Made by a program: the position numbers and the translations under genes. A stretch of 64,000 nt of DNA from Lachnospiraceae bacterium (GTDB taxonomy: Bacteria > Bacillota > Clostridia > Lachnospirales > Lachnospiraceae), in the NCBI GenBank assembly GCA_017441295.1, contig JAFRYA010000006.1, positions 124,001-188,000 of the forward strand. The letters are read 5' to 3'. The notes beneath the pieces are model-generated. The model made no database searches. It worked only from the letters and a program-made list of their open reading frames with translations, and had not been told where the DNA came from. Position 1 is the first letter of the stretch; each line of letters begins with the position of its first letter. Below are positions 25,886 to 33,853 of the stretch, one piece after another.

Positions 25886-27816
25886 TAAAGTACGCTAAGG
25901 AAATTGTTGAATCAAATTGCAGGGCCCTGATCGAAGGGCCTAAAAATATGGAGAGCATTTACAGGATAATGTTCTCCAGACCTGAAGAGACCATGGCTGA
26001 GTGGATTGAGAACGGCGAGCCGGTCAAAATGACTTTCGGCGAAGGAGACCGTCTGGTCCGCAGCGCAGCCTGGTTCCTGAACAAGAAAATAGGCGCTAAA
26101 GGCGTGTTCGTGGCGCTTGATATGGAGAACGGACCTGAATGGCTCGTTTCATTCTGGGCCATCCTGATGAGCGGCAACAAGCCTTATCTGGTAAACAGAA
26201 GGCATCCGCTGAAGCTTACGAAAGGCCTCATAGAGACACTTGAGATTACCTGGGCAGTTGGAATGGAACAGCCGCTCTACCCGTGCATGCTGATCCCTTA
26301 CAGCCAGCTCTCCGCAGGCGGTCACGAGGATTACGAAGGGGCATTCGCCGATGCGTTCGCCCTGTCCACATCAGCTACCACCATGAATGAAGTGGTCTGC
26401 ATTTACACAGGCAAAGAGGTGTCCAGCCAGATCCTCAACTGCAAGAGCATTCTGCTGGAGAACGACCTGATAGCGACATTCTACAATGGTCAGCTTAAGC
26501 AGCTGGCGTTCCTGCCGTTTTATCATATCTTTGGTTTGATGGCGGTTTACTTCTGGTTCGCCTTTTTCTCAAGGCCTATGGTATTCATTTCGGATTATTC
26601 AGCCGAGGCAATCCTCGGAACTGTGAAGAAGCTGGACGTAACACATATATTTGCTGTGCCTATGCTCTGGCACACAATGGAAGACCAGGTCAAGAAGGCC
26701 GTGGCGGCACGCGGCGACAAGACCGAGCGCAAGTTCTATAAAGGCATGGATCTCTCGCTTAAGATCCAGGGCATCTTCCCTAAACTGGGCCTGAAGATCG
26801 CCCGCTCAATGTTCAAGGAGGTCAGGGCGGAGCTCTTCGGCGACAGCCCGGCATTCCTGATCAGCGGAGGCGGATATATCAAGGACTCCACCCTCAAAAT
26901 GTTCAACGCCATTGGCTATCCAATGCACAATGGCTACGGCATGAGTGAGACGGGAATCACTTCGGTTGAACTCAGGGAGAACGTCAAGGGCCGCATTTCC
27001 GGCTCTGTCGGCAGGCCTTTTGATTCAGTTAATTACATGGTGGACGGCGAAGGCATCCTCACAGTTTCAGGCGAGTCCATCTGTCATCATATTATCAGGA
27101 ATGGCGAGGACATCCTGATCGACAAAGAATACAATACCGGCGACATCGTAAAGAAAGATGCTCAGGGCTATTACTTTATCGAAGGCCGCCTGGGCGACCG
27201 GATTATCGGTGAAAGCGGCGAAAACATCAACCCGGATGAAATTGAAAAGGATCTGAACCTGCCGTTTGCCAAGGAATACTGTGTATTCGGATACGGCGAG
27301 GACGGGGGCGAGACCAGCCTGGTAATCCAGATGGACAAGGATGCTTCTGCTGATGAGCTGAAGCAGGCTGCTGAGGCAGCGCGGGCAGAGAGTGAGAAAC
27401 TGCCGCTCAGTTATCAGATCAAGAATTTCTATTTCACGTTCAGTCCGATCCGCTCAGAGCAGGCAGTTAAGGTCAGCAGACCATATCTGCTAAACGGCAT
27501 TGAAAACGGCACCATCAGGCTCGTAGGCTTTGATGAGGTCCTCGAAGGCAAGGCCTCGTCACGCGAGGCGGTCAGCCCGGATGATGCAATGGCACTTAAG
27601 CTCAGACAGATATTCTCTGAGTTTACGGACAAGCCTGAGGAAGAGATTTTCATGGATGACCATGTGATCTTTGACCTCGGCGCGGCCAGCCTGGACTACT
27701 TCTCAATAGTCATGAAGGTTAACGAGGAGTTTGGCACTCATCTGGTATTTGACAAGGAGAGCGCCGCATATACTATCAGGACATTCTGCAGGGAGATAGA
27801 GAAAAACCTTGAATAA
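25882..27816 (+). CDS. AMP-dependent acyl ligase with C-terminal carrier domain
   Basis: A 644-residue two-domain protein. Residues 1-540 are an adenylate-forming acyl-activating enzyme; the adenylation motifs are divergent but NGYGMSETGITSVELR (about 350-365) and the hinge YNTGDIVKKDAQGYYFIEGR (about 416-435) are recognisable. The classic P-loop (YTSGTTGxPK) is replaced near 170-178 by IYTGKEVSS, so ATP handling may differ. Residues about 565-640 are an acyl-carrier domain with DLGAASLDYF, its Ser (about 602) being the probable phosphopantetheine site. It probably loads an acyl group onto its own carrier and feeds the acyltransferases that follow. Confidence 0.8.
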   Translation: MIKYAKEIVESNCRALIEGPKNMESIYRIMFSRPEETMAEWIENGEPVKMTFGEGDRLVRSAAWFLNKKIGAKGVFVALDMENGPEWLVSFWAILMSGNKPYLVNRRHPLKLTKGLIETLEITWAVGMEQPLYPCMLIPYSQLSAGGHEDYEGAFADAFALSTSATTMNEVVCIYTGKEVSSQILNCKSILLENDLIATFYNGQLKQLAFLPFYHIFGLMAVYFWFAFFSRPMVFISDYSAEAILGTVKKLDVTHIFAVPMLWHTMEDQVKKAVAARGDKTERKFYKGMDLSLKIQGIFPKLGLKIARSMFKEVRAELFGDSPAFLISGGGYIKDSTLKMFNAIGYPMHNGYGMSETGITSVELRENVKGRISGSVGRPFDSVNYMVDGEGILTVSGESICHHIIRNGEDILIDKEYNTGDIVKKDAQGYYFIEGRLGDRIIGESGENINPDEIEKDLNLPFAKEYCVFGYGEDGGETSLVIQMDKDASADELKQAAEAARAESEKLPLSYQIKNFYFTFSPIRSEQAVKVSRPYLLNGIENGTIRLVGFDEVLEGKASSREAVSPDDAMALKLRQIFSEFTDKPEEEIFMDDHVIFDLGAASLDYFSIVMKVNEEFGTHLVFDKESAAYTIRTFCREIEKNLE

Positions 27817-28465
27817 TTTTGTTTTGTATTTTACTAAAATAACGGGATTCATCCCTGCTCTGATCTTCTTCAAATGGAAGGTCTTCTACATGAATAAGAA
27901 GGCACAGGGCCGCAAACTCCCTAAAGGCACGATATTGGTGTCCAACCACAAGAAACTGCTGGATTTCGCGCTGTACCTCATGATCTTCTTCACATCACCG
28001 GTGCATTTCCTGGTGGCCGAGGTGCTCATGAACAAGCCGGGCCCGCTTCCGTGGTTATTAAAGAAACTGGGCAGCATCAGAGTAGACAGGGATAAATTCG
28101 AATTTGGATTCATCCACGAATCGGCAGAAGTGCTGAAAAGCGGCGGACGCGTGGGAGTATTCCCGGAAGGCAGGCTCCCTGTGGGAGGCAAGATGTCACC
28201 ATTCGCGCCTAGCTGCGTAATGATAGCGCTGGAGTCCGGAGCTGATATTATCCCGGTCTGGACGGACGGAAATTATGGAATGGGCAAGCGGACGCATGTG
28301 ATGATCGGCGAGCGGCTGAACCTGAAGGAATTCTGCCCGACCGAGAACCCGACCAGAGATGAAATAAAGGCATGCAATGAACTGCTGCTTTCGAAGATAT
28401 TGGAATTAAAAGACGAACTGGAGAAGCGCCTTGGAAAACAAGCCGAAAGTGTTCCAACTGAATAA
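27809..28465 (+). CDS. PlsC-type 1-acylglycerol-phosphate acyltransferase, first copy
   Basis: A 218-residue membrane-associated acyltransferase with the NHx4D-like motif in VSNHKKLLDF (about 47-56) and the EGR motif in FPEGRLPVGG (about 118-127). Starts with TTG at 27809, overlapping the ligase by eight bases, with GGGAGA about 15 bases upstream. A hydrophobic N-terminal segment (about 3-25) would anchor it. Acyl donor is probably one of the two carrier proteins of the cassette. Confidence 0.8.
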   Translation: MNNFVLYFTKITGFIPALIFFKWKVFYMNKKAQGRKLPKGTILVSNHKKLLDFALYLMIFFTSPVHFLVAEVLMNKPGPLPWLLKKLGSIRVDRDKFEFGFIHESAEVLKSGGRVGVFPEGRLPVGGKMSPFAPSCVMIALESGADIIPVWTDGNYGMGKRTHVMIGERLNLKEFCPTENPTRDEIKACNELLLSKILELKDELEKRLGKQAESVPTE

Positions 28466-29060
28466 GTTTCCGATGGATTTCGGACGGCTCCTGCTGATGG
28501 TACTGATTCCGGTTTTCCGTGTCAAAAAGATTTATCTGTGCGACAGGCAGGAGATAAAAAACCTGGGCGCGGCGCTGATCGCGGCCAACCACACAGGCAT
28601 GACAGATCCGTTCATTCTGAACGCAAGTTTCTGGTACCGCAGGTTCTTTTATACAGCCAGCGAGGAGATAATGACCGGCTTCAGAGGCAAACTCCTGAAG
28701 GGTGCGGGATGCATCAAAATCGACAGAACTATTGCCGACTATGAAGCTATCAAAAAGTGTGTTAGTATACTGAAAGAGGGATATCTGCTGGGAATATTCC
28801 CACAGGGCCACATCGGCGGTGAAGGCCTGAAAGGCGGCGTAGTGCTGATGTCAGCCAGAGCAGGTGTGCCCATAGTCCCGACGCATATCGAGCGGAGAGC
28901 TCACTGGTGGCAGCGCCACAGAGTAGTTTTCGGCCGGCCGATCCGCATTTCAGATGTGACGGACAAGAAGCTGCCGGGAGTTAAAGAGACGCAGGCCGTC
29001 ATTGAACTGATGGAAGAGCGTTATGAGGAGTGCAGAAATGGAATTATTAGAGAGTCTTAA
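28431..29060 (+). CDS. PlsC-type acyltransferase, second copy
   Basis: A 209-residue acyltransferase with AANHTGMTDPF (about 53-63, the HX4D motif intact) and FPQGHIGGEGLKGGV (about 123-137), where the usual EGR glutamate is replaced by Gln-Gly-His. Starts with TTG at 28431, inside the first copy, behind GGAGAAG. The two acyltransferases are only distantly alike, suggesting successive acylations of one acceptor. Confidence 0.8.
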   Translation: MENKPKVFQLNKFPMDFGRLLLMVLIPVFRVKKIYLCDRQEIKNLGAALIAANHTGMTDPFILNASFWYRRFFYTASEEIMTGFRGKLLKGAGCIKIDRTIADYEAIKKCVSILKEGYLLGIFPQGHIGGEGLKGGVVLMSARAGVPIVPTHIERRAHWWQRHRVVFGRPIRISDVTDKKLPGVKETQAVIELMEERYEECRNGIIRES

Positions 29061-29277
29061 AGAGATTTTGCATGAAATAGATGAAGATATTGACGTGGAG
29101 TCCATAACTCCGGAGTCCGAGCTGATCAATGACATTGGCATGAGCTCGGTCACGCTGCTGTATATGGCCGTGGCACTGGAGGACAATTTCGGATTGGATT
29201 TTACCAATGCGAACCTGAATGATTTCGTAACGGTCGGAGATGTGATAGATGCTATTGAAGAAAAACGACAGTATTGA
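29038..29277 (+). CDS. Acyl carrier protein
   Basis: A 79-residue acidic helical carrier: ESLKEILHEIDEDIDVESIT, then DIGMSSVTLLYMAVALEDNF where the second Ser of MSSV (about 37) stands at the phosphopantetheine position (usual motif DSL). It starts at ATG 29038 after GAGGAG, overlapping the second acyltransferase by 23 bases and the methyltransferase by 29. A dedicated, non-FabD-linked carrier for the cassette is the likeliest role. Confidence 0.87.
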   Translation: MELLESLKEILHEIDEDIDVESITPESELINDIGMSSVTLLYMAVALEDNFGLDFTNANLNDFVTVGDVIDAIEEKRQY

Positions 29278-30643
29278 GCTGACCATAACTGATATTGGAG
29301 TGAATGGTGAAGGCTACGGCCGTTATGAAGGCTGTAGCTTTTTTGTTAAAAACGCTGTGCCCGGCGACAGGGTGCGCGCTATGATCACCAGAATGAACAA
29401 GGGCTATGGCTACGCCAAGGTGCTCGAGGTGCTGGAGGCATCCGCTCATCGCGTAAAGCCGGCCTGCCCGAATGCAGAGAGGTGCGGAGGCTGCCAGATA
29501 ATGCAGCTTTCTTATGATGAGCAGCTGCGCATAAAGGAGGAGAAGGTCCGCTCATGCCTGACACATATAGGCAAACAAACAGGTTTCGAGCTCTGCCCTA
29601 TCATCGGCATGGGCGATCCTTATCATTACCGCAACAAAACCCAGTTCCCGGTAGGCCTCTCCAGGGACGGACGGATCGTGACCGGTTTCTACGCGGGACA
29701 TACACATTACATCGTTGAGACGGACGAGTGCTGCGCTGCTCAGCCTGCTGCAAACGTAATACTGAGACATGTCAGGGATTTCCTGAACAAAAACGAACTC
29801 CCGGTTTACGATGAAGAAACAGGCAACGGTCTGGTGCGCCATGTGCTGATCCGCACTGCGCGCGGAACGGGTGAATGCATGGTGTGCCTGGTGATCAATG
29901 GCAGCGGTCTGCCCTATAACCTGAATGATGAATTCGTGCAGGCGCTTACAAAAGCTGAACTGCCAGGCAGCGCTCGGATAACAAGCATCTGCCTGAACAT
30001 CAACAAAGAGAAAACAAATGTAATCCTGGGGCGGAAAGTTATCTGCCTCTATGGAAATGAATACATAACTGACACTATCGGCGACCTGTCTTTCAGGATT
30101 TCTCCGCTGGCATTTTTCCAGATCAATCCCGAACAGACTGAGAAACTGTATGCTAAAGCCTTGGAATATGCAGGGCTCACCGGCCGTGAAAACGTCTGGG
30201 ACCTCTACTGCGGCAGCGGCACGATTTCGCTGTTTCTGGCCAGACAGGCTGCGCTGGTGAGAGGCGTGGAGATTGTCCCTGCGGCGATCGAAAACGCTGA
30301 GGAGAACGCGCGCCTGAATGGTATCGAGAATGCTCTGTTCTTCTGCGGTGAGGCAGAAAAGATATTCCCTGAATGGGCTCAGGAAGAAGACGCCCAGGCC
30401 GATGTAGTCGTAGTTGACCCGCCGCGCAAGGGGTGCGATGCCCGGCTGCTCGAGGCCATTCTTAAAGTGGCTCCGGACAGGATCGTGTATGTGAGCTGCG
30501 ATCCGGCTACCCTGGCTAGAGACGTCAAGATACTGTCAGACGGCGGCTATAAACTGGTAAAGGCACAGCCGGTGGACATGTTCCCGCATACGGTACATGT
30601 GGAGACGGTGGTATTGATGACAAAGATTCAGATAGAAAAATGA
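29249..30643 (+). CDS. 23S rRNA (uracil-5)-methyltransferase, RlmD/RlmCD type
   Basis: A 464-residue methyltransferase with an N-terminal TRAM domain (about 5-60), the Fe-S cluster cysteines CPNAERCGGC (about 73-82), the SAM motif NVWDLYCGSGTISLFLA (about 315-331), DPPRKGC (about 390-396) and the catalytic Cys in YVSCDPATLARD (about 417-428). GGAG nine bases before ATG 29249 supports this start, which lies inside the acyl-carrier gene. Confidence 0.93.
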   Translation: MLLKKNDSIELTITDIGVNGEGYGRYEGCSFFVKNAVPGDRVRAMITRMNKGYGYAKVLEVLEASAHRVKPACPNAERCGGCQIMQLSYDEQLRIKEEKVRSCLTHIGKQTGFELCPIIGMGDPYHYRNKTQFPVGLSRDGRIVTGFYAGHTHYIVETDECCAAQPAANVILRHVRDFLNKNELPVYDEETGNGLVRHVLIRTARGTGECMVCLVINGSGLPYNLNDEFVQALTKAELPGSARITSICLNINKEKTNVILGRKVICLYGNEYITDTIGDLSFRISPLAFFQINPEQTEKLYAKALEYAGLTGRENVWDLYCGSGTISLFLARQAALVRGVEIVPAAIENAEENARLNGIENALFFCGEAEKIFPEWAQEEDAQADVVVVDPPRKGCDARLLEAILKVAPDRIVYVSCDPATLARDVKILSDGGYKLVKAQPVDMFPHTVHVETVVLMTKIQIEK

Positions 30644-30685
30644 CCTGTGTCAAACAGGTACAAAACAATTGAGAGACTGTAAAAA

Positions 30686-30961
30686 ATGATAATACCAAAA
30701 GAATACGATAGTTTGATGTATGAAGTAGCGGAAAACTTCCGGACCGGAAATTTTGCATTATTTGAATGGGAGTTGGAAACATTAGAAGAATTTGTAAACA
30801 ACTTCTATTCTGCTGTCGAGCGCAGTGGATGTGTGACATTGGAAGATTTCACGGTGTTCATGGACTTTTTATGCGTGGTCAAAGATGCCGATAATGAGGC
30901 TGTTCAGAATCTCATTACACGAGCGTTCATGAAAAGCGCTGAGATCCGGAACAAATTATAA
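30686..30961 (+). CDS. Small hypothetical protein
   Basis: A 91-residue acidic, Phe-rich protein, predicted mostly helical, without signal peptide or membrane segment. I do not recognise it. No clear Shine-Dalgarno sequence precedes the ATG. Base composition is clearly more AT-rich than the upstream operon, and it marks the beginning of an accessory-looking patch reaching to about 32.85 kb. Confidence 0.6.
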   Translation: MIIPKEYDSLMYEVAENFRTGNFALFEWELETLEEFVNNFYSAVERSGCVTLEDFTVFMDFLCVVKDADNEAVQNLITRAFMKSAEIRNKL

Positions 30962-30998
30962 TTTAAGGTAATCAGTTTTCAACGAGAACTGAGAGTTG

Positions 30999-31209
30999 GC
31001 ACGTTTTTTTCGGTTGTGTGTCAGATGATTAAGTTTTCAAGAAGATTTAGGGCATGTATACACGGTTTGGACGTCTGCAGATTGGATTTATACCGGATTT
31101 AAGAGCGTAAATCCTTAAAATTGGATATCGCTATGACACACAAACGCAAAAAACATGTCATTAAACAGATTCAAACTCCAATTTTGACACACAAGCGTAA
31201 AAAACATGT
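30999..31209. repeat. Four-box inverted array E (box TGACACACAAGCG...)
   Basis: Twenty-five-base forward boxes begin at 31134 and 31185, exactly 51 bp apart, differing at two positions (core TGACACACAA, then AAAAAACATGT). A reverse copy lies at 30999-31023 (core TTGTGTGTCA at the right end). A degenerate reverse copy (13 of 25 bases) is near 31052-31076, about 51-53 bp after the first. This is the reverse-reverse-forward-forward plan of arrays A and B with a third box sequence and no nuclease gene beside it. A further weak reverse copy may exist at 31292-31316. A 67-codon open frame across the array is not a plausible gene. Confidence 0.75.
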
Positions 31210-31324
31210 GGTTGATTACTGCCAATTATACAAATTCCGGCAAGCAGAGACAACAGCGTCGATTCGAGCATCCTGCCTCAAATGGTCAACTGCATTTTTT
31301 TACGTTGTTTGTGAGGACAAATAG

Positions 31325-31870
31325 ATGAAGTACGAACAGACGATAATACTTAACAACGGCAAAGAAACTTTTATCCGAAACGGCGATGAGTCAGACGGAA
31401 ATGTTGTTTTCGAGATTTTTAACCGCACACATGAAGAGACAGATTATCAGTTATCTTATTCGGACGAAAACAGTATTGAACCGGAGCAGGAGGCGCAGTT
31501 TCTAAAAGAAAAGGCATTAAGCCCCAATGAAACAGAACTTGTCGCCATAGTTGACGGAAAGATTGTGGGAATTGCAGGCATCGAGCCTGTCGGGAAAAAA
31601 TATAAAGTAAAACACAGGGCTGAATTTGGTATCAGTATATTAAAGGATTACTGGGGACAGGGATTGGGAAAAGCCCTGACTAAGGCATGCATACAATGTG
31701 CCAGAGCTGCAGGATACGACCAACTGGAATTAAGTGTGGTTGCCGGAAACGACAGAGCACTTTCTTTGTACCGGAGTTTGGGATTTGTTGAATTCGGACG
31801 AAATCCAAGAGGATTCAACTCGAGAATATCCGGCTACCAGGAAGTGGTTTATATGCTGCTTGAGTTATAG
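31325..31870 (+). CDS. GNAT family N-acetyltransferase
   Basis: A 181-residue GNAT with the acetyl-CoA loop ILKDYWGQGLGKALTKACI (about 99-117, R/QxxGxG/A motif as GQGLGKA) and the closing NDRALSLYRSLGFVEFGR (about 140-157), typical of RimJ/RimL-like members. Substrate unknown. AT-richer than surrounding operons; no strong ribosome site, though GAGGACAAAT lies ahead of ATG 31325. Confidence 0.85.
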   Translation: MKYEQTIILNNGKETFIRNGDESDGNVVFEIFNRTHEETDYQLSYSDENSIEPEQEAQFLKEKALSPNETELVAIVDGKIVGIAGIEPVGKKYKVKHRAEFGISILKDYWGQGLGKALTKACIQCARAAGYDQLELSVVAGNDRALSLYRSLGFVEFGRNPRGFNSRISGYQEVVYMLLEL

Positions 31871-31917
31871 ACAGCTCAGGATTTGAACGCATTGCAATAA
31901 AAAGGAGGAACATGATA

Positions 31918-32406
31918 ATGGAGAGCTATCGCTTTTTAGAACTTGTGGAAAAAGAAAAAGGCTTCGAATTTTATCAGGCCTTTCGTGACGAACTAGACTG
32001 GATCATAGGCGGCAAAAATGACACATATTGGTTCACGATCATGCAGGATCAATCTGTTAAGGAAACATACATCGGCAAATTAAAGGACGGTGAATGGACC
32101 GACTGCAGGATCAAAGGCAAAGGCAAAAGAAAAACCATCAAAGAAATGCCTGCAGGCAGCACCATCAAGCGCATAGAGGAAAGAGCCTACTTCATGCAGG
32201 ATGAAAGCTGGGTCAAAGACAGACAGCCAAGGCTCATTGAGGATGCGCACCCGCATTATCACTATGTATACGGCATAGGCGATAAGGCATTGGATGTTTC
32301 GGAAGCCTACGGGGTAAGCATCGCGTACTCAGACATCAAGGATCTTTCAGCAGGCTACCACTTGAGGTATTTATATACAGGCGAAGAAGTAGATATGCCG
32401 GATTGA
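31918..32406 (+). CDS. Hypothetical protein
   Basis: A 162-residue soluble protein with many aromatic and charged residues and a His-rich segment AHPHYHYVYG (about 116-125). Not recognised. AAAGGAGG lies nine bases before ATG 31918; the ATG at 31912 would be too near. The stop overlaps the following gene region closely (two bases to the methyltransferase ATG). Confidence 0.65.
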   Translation: MESYRFLELVEKEKGFEFYQAFRDELDWIIGGKNDTYWFTIMQDQSVKETYIGKLKDGEWTDCRIKGKGKRKTIKEMPAGSTIKRIEERAYFMQDESWVKDRQPRLIEDAHPHYHYVYGIGDKALDVSEAYGVSIAYSDIKDLSAGYHLRYLYTGEEVDMPD

Positions 32407-32408
32407 TT

Positions 32409-32852
32409 ATGAAGAAAACGGATATTCTAGTTAATCTGCTGGCTTCAGATATTGAGAATAAAAAGGTTTTGGAAGTCGCTTGCGGAACGGCAGACTTTTC
32501 TGTTTCAGCAGCAAAGCTTGCAAAGAGTGTTTTCTGTATCGACCTTGATGACAGCAGATTAAGTGATCAGGCCAAGAATAATAACATATGTTTTCAGATT
32601 ATGGATGCTGCTAAGATGTTCTACTCGGACAAAGAATTTGACACCATAGTTATTTACAACGCTTTTTTTCATATCCAAACGCAATGGAAAATGATTGAAA
32701 GCGAATGCAAACGCGTTATTAAAAGTCCGGGAGCTATTTATATTGTTGGAACCTGGAGTTTAGACACTAATCTGATGATAGATGTGTTTGGCGATAGAGC
32801 CGTTTGGAAAGACGGATTTTTAATTGTGAAGGTAACAAATAAATCTGATTAA
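32409..32852 (+). CDS. Short class I SAM methyltransferase-like protein
   Basis: A 147-residue protein with the SAM-binding start KKVLEVACGTADFSVSAAKL (about 18-37) and FDTIVIYNAFFHI (about 77-89), a UbiE/Methyltransf_11-type core. It is shorter than most members and lacks the last strands, so it may be a minimal or partly degraded methylase. AT-rich codon use, different from flanking genes, agrees with acquisition from elsewhere. Confidence 0.65.
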   Translation: MKKTDILVNLLASDIENKKVLEVACGTADFSVSAAKLAKSVFCIDLDDSRLSDQAKNNNICFQIMDAAKMFYSDKEFDTIVIYNAFFHIQTQWKMIESECKRVIKSPGAIYIVGTWSLDTNLMIDVFGDRAVWKDGFLIVKVTNKSD

Positions 32853-32857
32853 AAAAC

Positions 32858-33853
32858 ATGAACAAAATTGCTGATGTTTTACAACTATACATCCCCCACC
32901 CCGAGGACGGCTGGTTCTATGTGAAAATGCTGTCTGACCCGGAGACGATGGCATATAATGCGCCGTGGTTTCCGCCGGACGGATGCATCCCGGAGCCCGA
33001 AAAGGAGTGGAAGGAAATGCAGCGGTCCTGGATTGGTCAGGAACCGGTCAGGTTCTACGCGTTTCTGCAGCGCAGGAGTGACGGAGCCTTTGTCGGGGAT
33101 GTGAATTATCACTATAATCCGAATAAGGATTGGTGCGATATGGGAATCGTGATCTATGCTCCGGAGAGAGGGAAAGGTTATGGCCGTCAGGGGTTGGAAC
33201 TGCTGCTGGAACGCGCATTTAAGGAAGACGGCGTGGCCCGTCTGCATAATGATTTTGAGCCGGAGCGGGATGCTGCCTATCACATCCACAAGGCTGTTGG
33301 CTTCCGCGACAAGGGTATGGTTGACGGAATCATACAACTGGAGCTGACACGAGAGGATTATTTGAAAGGAACGGAATCCATGAATACAGTCAGAAGAGCA
33401 GAAAAGAGGGACATTCCCAGAATAATGGAGCTGCTGGTACAGGTTAATATGGTGCACCATAATGGCCGCCCGGATATATTCAAAGGGCCGACCACCAAGT
33501 ACACTGCAGATGAACTGGCTGCCATCCTGGAGGATGACAGGACGCCTGTTTTCGTCTGCGTTGACGAGAACGACAAAGTGCTGGGCCATGGATTCTGCAT
33601 TTATAAAGAAGTTTCAGGAGACCAGTTGCTGTCTGATATAAAGACGCTGTATATTGATGATATATGCGTGGACGAAGCGGCCAGAGGCTTAGGCATCGGA
33701 CGCGCACTGTATGAATATATTAAGGATTTCGCCAGGGAGAATGGATTCTACAATATCACTCTGAATGTGTGGAACTGCAATCCTGGCGCGATCAGGTTTT
33801 ACGAATCAATGGGGCTCAAACCCCAGAAAATTGGGATGGAAGAAATATTATGA
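32858..33853 (+). CDS. Tandem GNAT acetyltransferase (two domains)
   Basis: A 331-residue protein made of two GNAT domains. The first (about 1-165) contains IVIYAPERGKGYGRQGLELLLERAF (key part RGKGYGRQG), the second (about 173-331) begins NTVRRAEKRDIPRIMELL and has DDICVDEAARGLGIGRALYEY (key part ARGLGIG). An ATG inside at about 33380 could make the second domain alone, but the frame is continuous. The stop overlaps the following lipoprotein gene by four bases. Confidence 0.8.
   Translation: MNKIADVLQLYIPHPEDGWFYVKMLSDPETMAYNAPWFPPDGCIPEPEKEWKEMQRSWIGQEPVRFYAFLQRRSDGAFVGDVNYHYNPNKDWCDMGIVIYAPERGKGYGRQGLELLLERAFKEDGVARLHNDFEPERDAAYHIHKAVGFRDKGMVDGIIQLELTREDYLKGTESMNTVRRAEKRDIPRIMELLVQVNMVHHNGRPDIFKGPTTKYTADELAAILEDDRTPVFVCVDENDKVLGHGFCIYKEVSGDQLLSDIKTLYIDDICVDEAARGLGIGRALYEYIKDFARENGFYNITLNVWNCNPGAIRFYESMGLKPQKIGMEEIL

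Noticed and set aside
31121..31324. 67-codon open frame
   Set aside because: It runs across the two forward boxes of array E; the repeated THKRKKHV peptide is only the boxes translated.
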